A stretch of 64,000 nt of DNA from Psychrobacter submarinus (GCF_904846685.1 NZ_CAJHBQ010000001.1:1054001-1118000); one strand, 5' to 3'. Positions 1 to 10,224 are shown, counted from the stretch's first letter. Made by a program: numbers and translations. The notes: generated by a model from the sequence alone, not told the origin.

Positions 1-1409
1 GCTGAGCTAAGACCAGCAGCACCAGCTACGCCACCGCCTGCCAACGCCGCTGCCGCCAAGGAAGTCGCGCTAGCCCCAACGTTGTTGAAGTTGACGACCC
101 CCAAGCCGCTATTGGCATTACCAAGCGCCCACTGTACGCCCAATTGCGTTGCATCATCGCCGGATACCTCCACGATAGCCGCTTGAATGAGCACTTGGGC
201 GCGGCGATTATCGAGTTGGTTCACCGCCTCTTCAATCTCAAACATCAGCTCAGGTGCAGCATTGACAATAATGGCATTTTGCGTCTCATCAGCAATAATA
301 CTAAAAGGCCGACCTGTGGTGCTATTGGTTGCGCCGCCTGTTGCAGCACTAGTCGCAGCAGGGCTGTTTGCATTATTAGTCGCGTTATTGAGTAGCTCAT
401 TGGCAGCCCCGTTGATCGTAGCGCCTGTACTACTAGCCCCAGTCAGGGAGGCGGACTCTAGAGTGGAGGTTGCCCCTGAGCTATTAAGAGACTGATTGGC
501 CAACAAACCGCGTAGCATATCGGCAATATGAGCGGCGCTAGCATACTTTAAGCGAAATACGCGTAAACCGCTGAGCCGGCGTGATGGCGTGGTATCAAGC
601 TGATTGACCATCTCTTGTACCTTGGCAATCATCTCCGGACTGCCCTTGACTAGTAGCCTATCGCTTGCGCTATCGGCAATGACTTTGAGCTGATCGCCGC
701 CTGCTGCCTGACCGCCGCCGGTACTCACCAAAGCGCTAATCAGATCCATCATACGCTCAGCGTCGACATGGCGTAGCGGTATCACTTGCAGACTATCATT
801 GACGTTGCTATCTAAGTCGCGAATCAGCGCAGTGAGCTGGTTGAGGCTATCGGCGCGATCAGATAACACCAGCGCATTGACGCCCGGTACGGCAGCAGCG
901 TGGGCCGACTGCGGCATCAAGGGCCGAATAACGCCTAAGATCTCAGCCGCTTGCGTGTTGGTCAAATAAATCACTCGAGTGGCCAACGACTCGCCAATAC
1001 TATCACCGCGCAAATCGACCGCCACTCCCGATTGCTTAGCGACATTATCTGGAACTAGTTTGACGGTAGTACCTGAATCTATCGCCGCTATACCATTGAC
1101 TTGCATGACGCTCAAAAACAACTGATAGATCTCATCACGGGACAACGCACGGTTGGATATGACAGTGACATTACCGTTGATACGTGGATCAAGAACAAAG
1201 TTTTGGTCGGTAATAGTGGCCACTTCGTTGATAAAAGCTTTTATATCAGCATCTTGCAAATTAACTTTCCAGCTCTCAGCGCTCGCCAGACCACAAGAGG
1301 CTGCCCATAATGGCAGCGCTAAGTATAAAGGCCGGCATATACGTAGTAACCGCTGTATAGAAAGACGTAAAGCTGTCGTTGAAAACTTATCCAAACTTAC
1401 CATGGTCAT
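1..1409 (-). CDS. gspD: Type II secretion secretin GspD, N-terminal part (runs off left edge)
   Basis: Outer-membrane secretin of the type II secretion system, the multimeric channel through which folded periplasmic proteins leave the cell. Only about 469 codons are in the window and the C-terminal secretin barrel lies beyond the left edge. Translating the minus strand from the ATG at 1409 gives a basic N-terminus, a hydrophobic signal segment ending near ASCGLASA, then an N0-like domain (NLQDADIKAFINEVA, FVLDPRINGNVTV). Near the window edge it reads AQVLIQAAIVEVSGDDATQLGVQW as separate overlapping motifs typical of the N3/secretin junction, followed by a Gly/Ala-rich stretch. A second in-frame ATG lies at 1403. 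It is third in a minus-strand gspN-gspC-gspD order, 141 bp after gspC. The family assignment is strong; the exact start is less sure. Confidence 0.9.
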   Translation of the reverse strand, partial: MTMVSLDKFSTTALRLSIQRLLRICRPLYLALPLWAASCGLASAESWKVNLQDADIKAFINEVATITDQNFVLDPRINGNVTVISNRALSRDEIYQLFLSVMQVNGIAAIDSGTTVKLVPDNVAKQSGVAVDLRGDSIGESLATRVIYLTNTQAAEILGVIRPLMPQSAHAAAVPGVNALVLSDRADSLNQLTALIRDLDSNVNDSLQVIPLRHVDAERMMDLISALVSTGGGQAAGGDQLKVIADSASDRLLVKGSPEMIAKVQEMVNQLDTTPSRRLSGLRVFRLKYASAAHIADMLRGLLANQSLNSSGATSTLESASLTGASSTGATINGAANELLNNATNNANSPAATSAATGGATNSTTGRPFSIIADETQNAIIVNAAPELMFEIEEAVNQLDNRRAQVLIQAAIVEVSGDDATQLGVQWALGNANSGLGVVNFNNVGASATSLAAAALAGGGVAGAAGLSS

Positions 1410-1550
1410 GATTACCCATTGTGATGTCACTGTGAGGTACAAGATGCTACAGGCTAACATACTGCTGGCTGACAGTTATAAATTAACGCGGTAAAACTTG
1501 TGTACGATAAACTGATAAAACTAAATTATGATAAAAATGTTCGCGCTACC

Positions 1551-2465
1551 CTAAAACTGCTGGCGAATCGTAATCACTTGCTCGCCTCGCTGCACCTCAA
1601 TCTGCGCTGCGCCCGATTGCTGCACTTGTTGCAGAACCGTCGCATCTTGCGCTGGACTGCTACCAACCGTTTGCCCATTGACAGTCAGTACCTTGTCTCC
1701 AGCCTCAAGCCCTAAGCGATTGCGCAATCCTGATGGCATAGCTGCAGTGACCTGATAGCCCTCGCCTGACGCCATGACGCCCATACGGCTTAAATAACTG
1801 GCTGGGTTTTCTTTTAGCGCGCTTACCGCTTCCTCTATAGCAGAGCTTGTGTCAGCAGGTTGACTCTCTTCTGCTGGCGGATCATCAGTAGCTATCGGCG
1901 GGCTTTGGGTTGGCAAAGGTAGCGTATTGCTTGCATTACCCGTATTAGGCAGGCGCTGATTGCCAATAGCGCTGTCATCTAAACCGCGCTGATCGAGTGG
2001 TAGCGCCTCTGGCAACTCGATAACGATTTGCTGATCGGCGGCGTCAGCAATAATCACTGCATTCCAATCGACACTGATAAGCGTAAAACCGCTGTCTGCT
2101 AAGTCATCACCGATACGGTAGTTTTTGACGTCACCGTTAACGTCTAGTAGCGCTGACGACAAGCTATCAGGTATGGCGAGCAGCACTCCTTTTAGCTCTA
2201 CATTCGGCGGCGGCTGAACAGCTGCCGCGGCAGGCTTAGGGTCTGCAAAAATGGCAAACAAATTGCTGTTGTCAACGGCGCTATTTGCGTTGTTTTGAAG
2301 CGCTTGCAGCGGTAAAGCTGGGGCAAGTGGCGGCGCTAATATCAGCCACAATAATCGCGCTGCCACCCAACACAACCAAATAATCGCTAATAATAACAGC
2401 CAAGCTGAGAAGCGATTGAGCGTATCCATTATCGGCTTTAGTCGTGCGCTCATACTCATGATCAA
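1551..2465 (-). CDS. gspC: Type II secretion system inner-membrane protein GspC
   Basis: GspC links the inner-membrane platform of the type II secretion machine to the GspD secretin. The 304-residue product has a short cytoplasmic N-terminus, one membrane segment at about residues 20-42, a proline/alanine-rich linker, a homology region at about 65-150 (NLFAIFAD, VELKGVLLA, NYRIGDDL) and a C-terminal PDZ-like domain (GLEAGDKVLTVNG) at about 215-304. This order is the standard GspC architecture. Its ATG overlaps the gspN stop by four bases, implying translational coupling, and gspD follows. Fairly certain. Confidence 0.9.
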   Translation of the reverse strand: MIMSMSARLKPIMDTLNRFSAWLLLLAIIWLCWVAARLLWLILAPPLAPALPLQALQNNANSAVDNSNLFAIFADPKPAAAAVQPPPNVELKGVLLAIPDSLSSALLDVNGDVKNYRIGDDLADSGFTLISVDWNAVIIADAADQQIVIELPEALPLDQRGLDDSAIGNQRLPNTGNASNTLPLPTQSPPIATDDPPAEESQPADTSSAIEEAVSALKENPASYLSRMGVMASGEGYQVTAAMPSGLRNRLGLEAGDKVLTVNGQTVGSSPAQDATVLQQVQQSGAAQIEVQRGEQVITIRQQF

Positions 2466-3265
2466 TTTGCCCCTAAGCCGGTTAATAACGGCTGACGCAC
2501 ACTAATGACTGGAGTATCTTGCGGCGCTTGACCTTGATATTCTGGCATATTCTCAAGTAAGCGCTGGGTCAAACTGACATCCAACATGTTATCACCATCT
2601 AGATACAAGTCGCCTAAGCGTTTGTCTTGATTATTTAATAAATTGACATGTAGTAGATGGTTATCGTTTTTTTGTTCGCTACTGAGCTGCGCGCGCATGG
2701 GCGGCATCGTAATATAGAGTATCTTGCCGGCATTAGGATAGCCGACCTCACCGCCTACCCAAGTGAGCTGACCATCCGCTTTATGGAAACCGGCGCTCTT
2801 ATCACCCGCCGCTGACTGCCGCTGTATAGAGACATTATTGAGCTGAATTGGCGTGTTGGGTAGCTGCCAATGGACGACACTGGCCAAAGTTTCAGCAGCA
2901 ATTTTGCCACTCATATCATCCACTTGCCATGCGCTGCGCCCTATCTTGACTTGTCCATCTAAGCGCGTTTGGCCGGTCGTAACCTCAATGTCAGCGCCAA
3001 GCTTACCCAAAAATAACTGCCACGGCTGCCAAGTCCAATTGGCCGAGCCGGTCAGCGCCGTACCCGTTTGTGGTAATTGCCAGATAAGCGCGCCTTGCCA
3101 GACATTGCCCGATACTTGCTGCACATACGGCGACTCAGGCGCATATTTTTCGACGATCCATGCCGCTGGCATTTGCAGTACTGCAAATAGCGCAAACACC
3201 ACCAAACCCACCAGCCACCACAGCTTACGCGGACGTTTATGGGACGATGCAGACAGTTTTGGCAC
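2462..3265 (-). CDS. gspN: Type II secretion system protein GspN
   Basis: GspN is an accessory type II secretion protein of unclear detailed role, found in a subset of systems. This 267-residue protein has a basic N-terminus (KRPRKLWW), one hydrophobic segment at about residues 16-36, and then a beta-rich periplasmic domain with the family's GNVWQG and WTWQPWQLFLGKL motifs. It is the first gene of the gspN-gspC-gspD run and overlaps gspC by four bases. A 255-bp spacer holding the hns terminator separates it from the next gene upstream. Assignment comes from recognisable motifs plus context. Confidence 0.85.
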   Translation of the reverse strand: MPKLSASSHKRPRKLWWLVGLVVFALFAVLQMPAAWIVEKYAPESPYVQQVSGNVWQGALIWQLPQTGTALTGSANWTWQPWQLFLGKLGADIEVTTGQTRLDGQVKIGRSAWQVDDMSGKIAAETLASVVHWQLPNTPIQLNNVSIQRQSAAGDKSAGFHKADGQLTWVGGEVGYPNAGKILYITMPPMRAQLSSEQKNDNHLLHVNLLNNQDKRLGDLYLDGDNMLDVSLTQRLLENMPEYQGQAPQDTPVISVRQPLLTGLGAN

Positions 3266-3337
3266 GAATAAAAGACTCTTTTAAAAGGGTTAAAAGCTCA
3301 TTATCATAGCAAATAATGCGCTCTAGGTGACATAAAA

Positions 3338-3372
3338 AAACCAGTATTCTTAAATAAAAATACTGGTTTCTT
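3338..3372 (-). terminator. Rho-independent terminator downstream of the H-NS-like gene
   Basis: An 11-bp inverted repeat (AAACCAGTATT / AATACTGGTTT) with a 10-nt loop is followed on the minus strand by a run of seven T. It lies about 150 bp past the stop of the H-NS-like gene, beyond the palindromic element at 3408-3514, and before gspN. Confidence 0.75.
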
Positions 3373-3407
3373 ACTCAAGCTTAGCGCCGAGTATCGTACT
3401 GATTTGA

Positions 3408-3514
3408 TATAGTCAATCAATATTAAAAGTGGTACAAGGCAGACGAGTGCAAGTACTACAGTAGTAGGCTAAACGAGTCTAACGCTGTAACACTTTAATA
3501 GTGGTTCGACTATA
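3408..3514. repeat. 107-bp palindromic intergenic element with TATAGTC/GACTATA ends
   Basis: The segment starts with TATAGTC and ends with GACTATA. The outer ~30-40 bases of each side are imperfect inverted repeats (AATATTAAAAGTGGTACA against the complement of TGTAACACTTTAATAGTG). It sits in the 3' untranslated region of the H-NS-like gene, before its terminator. The ends resemble those of the four elements at 4194, 19727, 32287 and 51729, but the centre is different. No coding potential. Confidence 0.6.
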
Positions 3515-3520
3515 GCTTTA

Positions 3521-3844
3521 TTAAATAGCAAACTCGTTTAGTTCATGGCCAGCTGCTAAGGCTTCCACAAGCCAAGTTGGCTTGCGACCACGGCCTGTCC
3601 ACGTCTCTTCGCTGTTATCGGTGTTGCGATACTTGATGCTGCGCTTCTTCTCAAGCTTCTCGCCGGCTTTTAGAATCTCATCAATGCTGCTATCAGCGTC
3701 TTCAGCGATTTGCTCAAATTGCATATAAGCATCATATAGACGTTGATGCTGTTTTTGATCAATCAGCTGCTGGGCGTTTTCAGTGATTGCGCGCAGTTGC
3801 TCGACGTCTAAGTTTTCTAAATCAATAGGGTTGTTATTTTTCAT
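3521..3844 (-). CDS. H-NS family nucleoid-associated protein
   Basis: Small DNA-binding protein expected to coat AT-rich DNA and silence transcription, including that of horizontally acquired genes. The 107-residue product has an N-terminal acidic coiled-coil region (about 10-70; dimerisation part in the family) and the diagnostic C-terminal DNA-binding motif with YRNTDN, ETWTGRGRKPTWL and a final LNEFAI. Length and layout match H-NS-like proteins of Moraxellaceae and Betaproteobacteria. It is monocistronic: a palindromic element and a terminator follow. A TATAAT-like -10 hexamer lies at 3869-3874 upstream. The AT-rich KAP NTPase island about 6 kb away is the kind of target such a protein could repress, but that is inference. 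Confidence 0.9.
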   Translation of the reverse strand: MKNNNPIDLENLDVEQLRAITENAQQLIDQKQHQRLYDAYMQFEQIAEDADSSIDEILKAGEKLEKKRSIKYRNTDNSEETWTGRGRKPTWLVEALAAGHELNEFAI

Positions 3845-4146
3845 AATAGCCTCGGTATAAAGGTGTTCATTATAGGAAATAGACTCAATAGCCTAAAATC
3901 TATAATCCATTAGTCGTCATCGTCTTTAATCGTTTATTCTCTAATGAGCGATGCAATTATTTGATTATAGATATAAAACAATTAACTCAATCTAAATACA
4001 GACTGCATTAACTCTCACTATTATATCAAACTCTATTAACGATAATACGCTATTTATAATTCATTATCGATAGCGTTACTTTTTAGAAAAACAACATAAG
4101 TTGTTTTTTATTGGTTATTAAATATAAATACAATACTTTTAGATAT
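3845..4146. other. AT-rich gap between the H-NS-like gene and the ssb terminator
   Basis: About 300 bp of strongly AT-rich DNA with no plausible coding frame. On the minus strand a TATAAT-like hexamer at 3869-3874 could be the -10 box of the H-NS-like gene, with no convincing -35. Such AT-rich upstream DNA would allow autoregulation by an H-NS protein, but no operator can be named from sequence alone. Confidence 0.4.
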
Positions 4147-4181
4147 AAAAATAGCTCAATGATATTATTATCAATGAGCTA
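4147..4181 (-). terminator. Probable terminator of ssb, beyond the palindromic element
   Basis: A 13-bp stem with one mismatch (TAGCTCAATGATA / TATCAATGAGCTA) is followed on the minus strand by TATTTTTAT. It lies past the element at 4194-4339, so the ssb transcript would include that element in its 3' untranslated region. Confidence 0.6.
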
Positions 4182-4193
4182 CAGAATTATAAA

Positions 4194-4339
4194 TATAGTC
4201 GGTTCTAAATAAAACAGATAAATTATATATCAACGTGGAACTGGTATAAATTTTCCTTGCGTGCTGTGCTTGCGCCGACAGAGGCTGCGTAAAATTTATC
4301 CCAGTCCCACTGTATCGTTTTTATACTGAGCTCACTATA
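4194..4339 (+). repeat. TATAGTC palindromic element, copy 1 (3' of ssb)
   Basis: A 146-bp element begins TATAGTC and ends CACTATA. Its core hairpin at 4235-4310 has arms GTGGAACTGG and CCAGTCCCAC, flanked inward by TATAAATTTT and AAAATTTATC, with CTTGCGTGCTG and GAGGCTGCG in the centre. The central blocks match copies at 19727, 32287 and 51729. The outer arm differs from the other copies on both sides and still pairs with one mismatch. Same orientation as copy 3. Confidence 0.8.
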
Positions 4340-4361
4340 CAACATATTGTTATTGTATTCC

Positions 4362-4937
4362 TCAGAACGGAATATCATCATCGACTGGGCCGTCTGGCAT
4401 AGCGTTAGACTTAGACTGCGGTGTCTGTGCTGGTTGGTTGAATTGATTGTTATTCTGAGCCGGTGTACCTTGATTGCCATAGCCGCCCTGCTGACCACCT
4501 TGTGCGACTGCTGCCATGCCACCAGCTTGGCCTTGCTGACCGCCAAATCCTTGACCACCGCCTTGACTATTATAGCCGCCTTGCTGACCGCCTTGACCGC
4601 CGCTTGCGCCATCTAGCATTTGCATCTGCTCGGCACGGATTTCGGTAGCATAGCGGTCACTACCGTCAGGAGCCTGGTATTTACGAGTGCGCAAGCTACC
4701 TTCGATATAGACTTTGCTGCCTTTACGTAAGTACTGAGCGGCAATTTCGCCCAAACGATTGAAAAGTGAGACACGGTGCCATTCGGTCGCTTCTCTTTTT
4801 TCACCGCTTTGTTTGTCGGTCCACTGCTCAGAGGTAGCGACTGAGATATTAGTAACACTACCGCCATTATTGAATTGGCGCGATTCAGGATCCGCACCAA
4901 GATTACCGATGATGATGACTTTATTAACTCCGCGCAT
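4362..4937 (-). CDS. ssb: Single-stranded DNA-binding protein SSB
   Basis: Binds single-stranded DNA during replication, recombination and repair and recruits partner proteins through its C-terminal tip. The 191-residue product has an OB fold at about residues 1-110 ([47 protein letters not shown]), a long Gly/Gln/Asn-rich flexible linker, and the acidic tail DDDIPF that docks interaction partners. The start ATG is preceded by AAAAGGAAG. The transcript probably ends at the hairpin at 4147-4181. Very secure. Confidence 0.98.
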   Translation of the reverse strand: MRGVNKVIIIGNLGADPESRQFNNGGSVTNISVATSEQWTDKQSGEKREATEWHRVSLFNRLGEIAAQYLRKGSKVYIEGSLRTRKYQAPDGSDRYATEIRAEQMQMLDGASGGQGGQQGGYNSQGGGQGFGGQQGQAGGMAAVAQGGQQGGYGNQGTPAQNNNQFNQPAQTPQSKSNAMPDGPVDDDIPF

Positions 4938-5273
4938 AATGTCTTCCTTTTTTATAGATGATTTTGTTAATAAGCGCTAAGCTTTTATATAAAAGCCTAT
5001 GTTGCTTACTTTAATCTATTTTTGTAAGGTCAATAATTATCAACCCTACTTTTCAATTAATATTATAGGTTTACTTTATACGTTTTTTGCATAAATATCT
5101 AGCTACTCTTATTTATAGACGACATTCTATGTCGCTTAATATGATACATTTGTACGTTAGTTGGCCCTATAGATTATTATTATCTGTGATGTGTATTCAG
5201 TATTAAAATGCCAAGCTCTACCCTTTTGCCGCACAATACCACTGCTCGGTAATATTAGGTTTGAATGGCGCAA
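4938..5273. other. Gap between ssb and the MFS gene
   Basis: About 335 bp of AT-rich DNA with no credible gene. It must contain the ssb promoter. A TTGACC hexamer on the minus strand (near 5030) is a possible -35, but I see no well-spaced -10, so no promoter is called. No LexA-type CTGT-N8-ACAG palindrome was noticed. Confidence 0.35.
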
Positions 5274-6638
5274 TTAAATATTCAAAGGGCTTTGGGCTAA
5301 CTTGGCAAGCTCTTGCTTCGCTTCATCCGTTAGCTGGGTTTTATCCAGTTTGAGATAAGCGACTTGCTCCTTTGCCATAACGACCAGTTCATCAACACCA
5401 GTAATCGCGGTTATCTGCTGCGACCAGCTCTGAATATCGACGTCTTTGGGTATCGTTACTGTCGTACTCGATAGATACGGCGGCTGCGAGATTGGCAGAA
5501 TGATCAATAACGCGGCTCCCATAATAGCAGCTAGAATGCCCCAAGCGAGTAGGTCAGATTGGGTCAATAGCAAACCGCCCATCGCTCCGCCAACAAAAGC
5601 CCCAAAGAACTGGCTCGATGAATTAAGCCCCATCGCCGTGGCTTTATTCGCGACTGGGGCGCGCTTGGATATCCAAGATGGAATAGTGGCCTCAAGTAAG
5701 TTAAAACCCATAAAATAGAGCAATAAACCTACAATAATACCGACACCGACTTGGCTACCTAAGGCCAGTAATGCCAAGGCTGCAGTCATTAAGGCGATAG
5801 CAGCTAGAAAGACTTGGCGCATTTTATGCTTCTTTTCAGCGATGATAATAAAGGGAATGGCGACGGCAAAGCCGACAAACAATAGCGGCAAGTAGACTAA
5901 GCCTTGCTGACGTACCGATAGACCCATCACCTCTGTGAGCTGATGCGGCAAGATCACAAATATCGCTGTCATGGTCAAATGCAGCGCAAAAATTCCAAAG
6001 TGCAAACGGTTTAAGTCGCCGATTTTGAGCACAGTAGCGAGCTGCTCACCGATCGATTTGTTATCCAGATTGTGCTTGAGCACGCGCATTGGCGTAGGTA
6101 CGACAAAAAGTAGCAGCATCGCTAAAATAGCAAATCCTGCAGTCAGCCAAAATAGACCAGAGATACCAAGCGAGCCTACTAATAACGGCCCAAAGGCAAA
6201 GGCGAGCATGATGGAGGTAGCAATAGTCAAGCCCATTGTCGCCATTGCCTTGGTGCGCATCTCCTCGCGGGTGACGTCGGCAAGCAATGCCATGAGCACC
6301 GCAGAAACCGCACCGCTCCCTGCCAGCGCGCGCCCGATGATCACCTGATAAATATCAGTGGCATTGGCGGCAATAATACCGCCCGCCGCAAACAGTATCA
6401 GACCAAGCATGATAATCGGCTTACGCGGAAACTTATCGGCGGCAAGGCTCATCGGTATTTGAAATATCGCCTGACCCAGTCCGTAGATACCAACGGCCAG
6501 GCCGATCAAAAACGGCGTAGCATACGCGTAATTATCACCGTAGACCGAAAACACTGGCACGATCATAAACAGACCAACCATGCGCAGAGCAAAAATACCG
6601 CCTACCCCTAAGATTGCCCGTTTCTCTACGCTATTCAT
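5274..6638 (-). CDS. YajR-like MFS transporter with C-terminal soluble domain
   Basis: Proton-coupled major facilitator superfamily transporter, substrate unknown. The 454-residue protein has twelve predicted membrane segments, the MFS motif A region (PMSLAADKFPRKP, about residues 62-74), and a soluble C-terminal domain at about 390-454 (TVTIPKDVDIQSWSQQI, VAYLKLDK) matching the ferredoxin-like YAM domain of E. coli YajR. The N-terminal pattern (ALRMVGLFMIVPVFSVYG, GIYGLGQAIFQIPMSLA) also fits YajR. It stands alone, divergent from uvrA across 548 bp. Family secure; drug or metabolite efflux is only inference. Confidence 0.85.
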   Translation of the reverse strand: MNSVEKRAILGVGGIFALRMVGLFMIVPVFSVYGDNYAYATPFLIGLAVGIYGLGQAIFQIPMSLAADKFPRKPIIMLGLILFAAGGIIAANATDIYQVIIGRALAGSGAVSAVLMALLADVTREEMRTKAMATMGLTIATSIMLAFAFGPLLVGSLGISGLFWLTAGFAILAMLLLFVVPTPMRVLKHNLDNKSIGEQLATVLKIGDLNRLHFGIFALHLTMTAIFVILPHQLTEVMGLSVRQQGLVYLPLLFVGFAVAIPFIIIAEKKHKMRQVFLAAIALMTAALALLALGSQVGVGIIVGLLLYFMGFNLLEATIPSWISKRAPVANKATAMGLNSSSQFFGAFVGGAMGGLLLTQSDLLAWGILAAIMGAALLIILPISQPPYLSSTTVTIPKDVDIQSWSQQITAITGVDELVVMAKEQVAYLKLDKTQLTDEAKQELAKLAQSPLNI

Positions 6639-7186
6639 ACTTGCCTCACTGGTTCATCTTATAACATCTGCTAACTTCAGCCTCAAATCAAGCTCCCTAG
6701 TATAAGACATTCACCATTTTCTTGCCGAGACTTTTATTACTAGGCGCTACTCGCTAGCTCTACCGTCATGATCTCTATAGTTTTGTTACCAACCTTCTTT
6801 AATACGTGTCCCTGACTTGAATAATCGCCTAATCGTGACTATAAAGTAAAGCGTTGATAGCATTGTTCTTTTACTTATTGTTCTGCTACGAATATGGCTT
6901 GCTGATAATTATTCGTGTACTAAGAAATGCAGCAGTTTCAAACTTACTCAATAGCTATCGTAAAAATATAAATACCGGTTGGCTATTTACCCCTAACTGA
7001 CAAAGATAGACTTTTGTTAATTAACGAAAGCGAATAGGGTTTAAAAAATAGTTAAGCCTTTGACTGCTTTTTCCTTTTATTTATCTATTTTATTATGACT
7101 TAACATTATTTACTTTTTAAATTTACAATTGTTGGTTGGTTTTATGAACTGCTGACCCACTTTAGAAAATAGGAAACCCCTTACCG
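6639..7186. other. 548-bp divergent promoter region between the MFS gene and uvrA
   Basis: AT-rich non-coding DNA that must hold divergent promoters for the MFS gene and uvrA. I see no coding frame, no strong hairpin and no recognisable LexA box. Short AT tracts become frequent toward 7100, and AGGAAAC before the uvrA ATG serves as ribosome-binding site. Confidence 0.4.
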
Positions 7187-10099
7187 ATGGCCCATGACCA
7201 TATCGCAATACGCGGCGCACGTACTCATAATCTTAAAAACATTGATCTTGATATCCCACGCGATAAATTCGTGGTGATTACTGGTTTATCCGGTTCTGGT
7301 AAATCGTCCTTGGCTTTTGATACGCTATATGCCGAAGGACAACGCCGATACGTCGAGAGTTTGTCCGCTTATGCGCGCCAGTTCTTATCGCAGATGGAAA
7401 AGCCTGAAGTCGATAGCATCGAAGGCTTGTCACCGGCAATTGCTATTGAGCAAAAATCGACCAACCATAATCCACGCTCAACGGTCGGTACGATCACTGA
7501 GATTTATGATTACCTGCGTCTATTATACGCGCGTATCGGCACGCCTTATTGCCCAGAGCATGGCGAACCTATGGTGGCGCAGTCGGTGACCGAGATGGTC
7601 GATCAGGTTATGGCACTCCCCGATGAGACCAAGCTTATGATCCTTGCGCCAGTAGTGCGTGAGCGTAAAGGCGAGCATACAGTGCTGCTTGAGCAATTGA
7701 TCGGTCAAGGCTTTGTACGCGTAAGCGTCGATGGTCATGTCTATGATACTGATGAGCTACCAACGCTCGATAAGAAGAAAAAGCACACCATCGAAGTGGT
7801 GGTTGACCGCTTTAAAGTACGTGATGACTTAGGTAACCGCGTCGCTGAGAGCTTGGAGACCGCGCTACGTTTGGGACAAGGTCTAGTGACGCTGCACTTT
7901 ATGGATGGTAATCCTACTGAGGGCGGCTCTGATAATCAAGTGATGTCTGCCAAGCACAGCTGTCCGATTTGTGATCGCGCTGTACCTGAGCTTGAGCCGC
8001 GCATGTTTAGTTTTAACAACCCCTACGGTGCTTGCCCAACTTGTGATGGACTCGGTAAGCGTCAGTATTTCGCTGCTGAAAAGCTCATTACTCATGTTGA
8101 TAAGACGCTCAATCAAGGCGCGATTAACGGTTGGGATAAGCGCCACTCGTACTATTTTGGGCTGCTAACCACCGTTTGTAACCATTTTAATATCGATATG
8201 GATACGCCGTGGACGGAGCTGCCCAAAAAGCAGCAAGAGCTGATCATGCACGGCTCAGGTAAAGAGAAGCTCACCTTTAACTTTACCGATGAGCGCGGAC
8301 GTAAAACCAATAAAACCGTTCCTTTTGAAGGCGTACTACCCTATCTTGAGCGCCGTTATGCCAAAACGCAAAGCAACTTAGTGCGTGACGAGCTGGCAAA
8401 GTATCTGGCTGACACCACGTGTAACGTTTGCGATGGCGCTCGCCTCAATGAAATCTCGCGTAACGTGCGTGTCGATGAACAAACCATCGCTGAAATCGTC
8501 AAGCTCTCCATTGGCGACGCGGCGGACTATTATAAGACTCTAAAGATTGACGGTCATAAAGGTGAGGTGGCAGAGAAGATCTTTAAAGAGATTAACGAGC
8601 GCTTAAACTTCTTGGTCAGCGTTGGCCTCGATTATCTAACCCTAGCGCGCTCTGCCGAAACCCTATCCGGCGGTGAAGCGCAGCGTATTCGTTTGGCCAG
8701 TCAAATTGGTGCAGGTCTGATGGGCGTCATGTATGTCCTTGATGAGCCGTCCATTGGCTTGCATCAGCGTGATAACGACCGCTTGCTTAAAACTTTAACA
8801 CGCCTGCGTGATTTAGGTAATACCGTACTGGTCGTTGAGCACGATGAAGATGCGATTCGTCAAGCGGATCACGTCATCGATATCGGTATTGGGGCTGGCG
8901 TACACGGTGGTCATATCATCGCCGAGGGCACGGTCGATGAAGTGATGGCAACGCCAGACTCGCTCACCGGACAATATATGTCGGGCGAAAAACGCATTGA
9001 GATACCAAAAGTGCGGCATAAAGCCAAAACCGTAGAGGTCGAGGGTAAAGGTAAAGCGAAAGCCAAAACTAAAAAGGTACCGATGACTATCGAGCTCAAA
9101 GGCGCCTCAGGCAACAACCTAAAAGACGTCGATCTGAGCCTGCCCGTTGGGGTGATGACGTGTGTCACGGGCGTATCGGGTTCTGGTAAATCAACGCTGA
9201 TTAACCGTACGCTTATGCCTATCGCCGCCACACAATTAAACAATGCCTCAACGCTAATCGCGGACAAGCATGACAGCATTAGCGGTCTTGAGCATTTGGA
9301 TAAAATGGTCGATATCGATCAAAGCCCAATTGGTCGTACCCCGCGCTCCAATCCTGCGACTTATACTGGCGTCTTCACTCCCGTGCGTGAGATGTTCGCC
9401 CAGACACCAGAAGCCCGCGCACGTGGTTATAAAGCTGGGCGCTTTAGCTTCAACGTCAAAGGCGGACGCTGTGAGATGTGCCAAGGCGACGGTCTCATCA
9501 AAGTTGAGATGCATTTTTTACCGGATATGTATGTGCCGTGTGACACCTGTGAAGGCAAGCGTTATAACCGCGAGACCTTAGAGATTCACTATAAAGGCAA
9601 AACCATCGCTGACGTGCTCGAGATGACGGTAGAGGACGCCACTGAGTTCTTCTCGGCGATTCCAGCGATCTATCGTCGCCTGCAAGCGTTGATGGATGTG
9701 GGGCTTAGCTACATTCGCTTGGGTCAGTCTGCACCGACACTATCTGGCGGTGAAGCGCAGCGGGTGAAACTGGCACGCGAGCTGGCTAAGCGCGACACGG
9801 GACAGACGCTATATATCTTGGATGAGCCAACCACAGGCTTGCATTTCCATGATATTGATAAGCTGCTTAATATCTTGCATGCGCTGCGTGATAAAGGTAA
9901 TACCATCGTGGTCATTGAGCATAACTTGGATGTCATCAAAACGGCGGATTGGGTAATTGATCTTGGCCCTGAAGGCGGTAAAGGCGGCGGCATGATCATC
10001 GCGGAGGGTACGCCTGAGGAAGTGGCAGAAGTTAAAGGCTCGCATACGGGTGAGTTCTTAAAGCCGATGCTTACGCAGGTGGTTTCTGAGGCGGGTTAG
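7187..10099 (+). CDS. uvrA: Excinuclease ABC subunit UvrA
   Basis: Damage-recognition ATPase of nucleotide excision repair, which loads UvrB onto lesions. The 970-residue protein has two ABC modules. The first has Walker [10 protein letters not shown] near residue 32, a zinc-binding CPIC...CPTC insert, and signature [13 protein letters not shown] near 495. The second has Walker [10 protein letters not shown] near 660, a [16 protein letters not shown] zinc module and a second [13 protein letters not shown] lysine-rich insert ([10 protein letters not shown]) near 620-630 joins the halves and makes the protein slightly longer than the usual ~940 residues. A terminator at 10127-10156 follows. Very secure. 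Confidence 0.98.
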   Translation: MAHDHIAIRGARTHNLKNIDLDIPRDKFVVITGLSGSGKSSLAFDTLYAEGQRRYVESLSAYARQFLSQMEKPEVDSIEGLSPAIAIEQKSTNHNPRSTVGTITEIYDYLRLLYARIGTPYCPEHGEPMVAQSVTEMVDQVMALPDETKLMILAPVVRERKGEHTVLLEQLIGQGFVRVSVDGHVYDTDELPTLDKKKKHTIEVVVDRFKVRDDLGNRVAESLETALRLGQGLVTLHFMDGNPTEGGSDNQVMSAKHSCPICDRAVPELEPRMFSFNNPYGACPTCDGLGKRQYFAAEKLITHVDKTLNQGAINGWDKRHSYYFGLLTTVCNHFNIDMDTPWTELPKKQQELIMHGSGKEKLTFNFTDERGRKTNKTVPFEGVLPYLERRYAKTQSNLVRDELAKYLADTTCNVCDGARLNEISRNVRVDEQTIAEIVKLSIGDAADYYKTLKIDGHKGEVAEKIFKEINERLNFLVSVGLDYLTLARSAETLSGGEAQRIRLASQIGAGLMGVMYVLDEPSIGLHQRDNDRLLKTLTRLRDLGNTVLVVEHDEDAIRQADHVIDIGIGAGVHGGHIIAEGTVDEVMATPDSLTGQYMSGEKRIEIPKVRHKAKTVEVEGKGKAKAKTKKVPMTIELKGASGNNLKDVDLSLPVGVMTCVTGVSGSGKSTLINRTLMPIAATQLNNASTLIADKHDSISGLEHLDKMVDIDQSPIGRTPRSNPATYTGVFTPVREMFAQTPEARARGYKAGRFSFNVKGGRCEMCQGDGLIKVEMHFLPDMYVPCDTCEGKRYNRETLEIHYKGKTIADVLEMTVEDATEFFSAIPAIYRRLQALMDVGLSYIRLGQSAPTLSGGEAQRVKLARELAKRDTGQTLYILDEPTTGLHFHDIDKLLNILHALRDKGNTIVVIEHNLDVIKTADWVIDLGPEGGKGGGMIIAEGTPEEVAEVKGSHTGEFLKPMLTQVVSEAG

Positions 10100-10126
10100 T
10101 TTAGTTAATTGTTTGGTTTTAATTTA

Positions 10127-10156
10127 AAGGCTGCTCTTTTGGGAGTGGTCTTTTTT
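10127..10156 (+). terminator. Terminator after uvrA
   Basis: A 10-bp stem (AAGGCTGCTC / GAGTGGTCTT) pairs completely if G-U pairs are allowed, with a 6-nt loop and a six-T run. It marks the boundary between uvrA and the AT-rich accessory gene. Confidence 0.6.
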
Positions 10157-10224
10157 GTTGGGTAAGCCTCAGGTTCGGTGTTAATATAATTATTATTTTA
10201 AAAACATCTGTAAGGTAATTATTA

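Noticed and set aside
144-495. Two plus-strand open frames near the left edge
   Set aside because: They are shadows of gspD on the opposite strand; that frame encodes unmistakable secretin motifs across the region.
4223-4612. Minus-strand 129-residue frame over the end of ssb
   Set aside because: Out of frame with ssb, driven by the Gly/Gln-rich repetitive coding, and it runs through the palindromic element.
6900-7186. LexA/SOS box upstream of uvrA
   Set aside because: No CTGT-N8-ACAG or similar palindrome was found in the upstream region.
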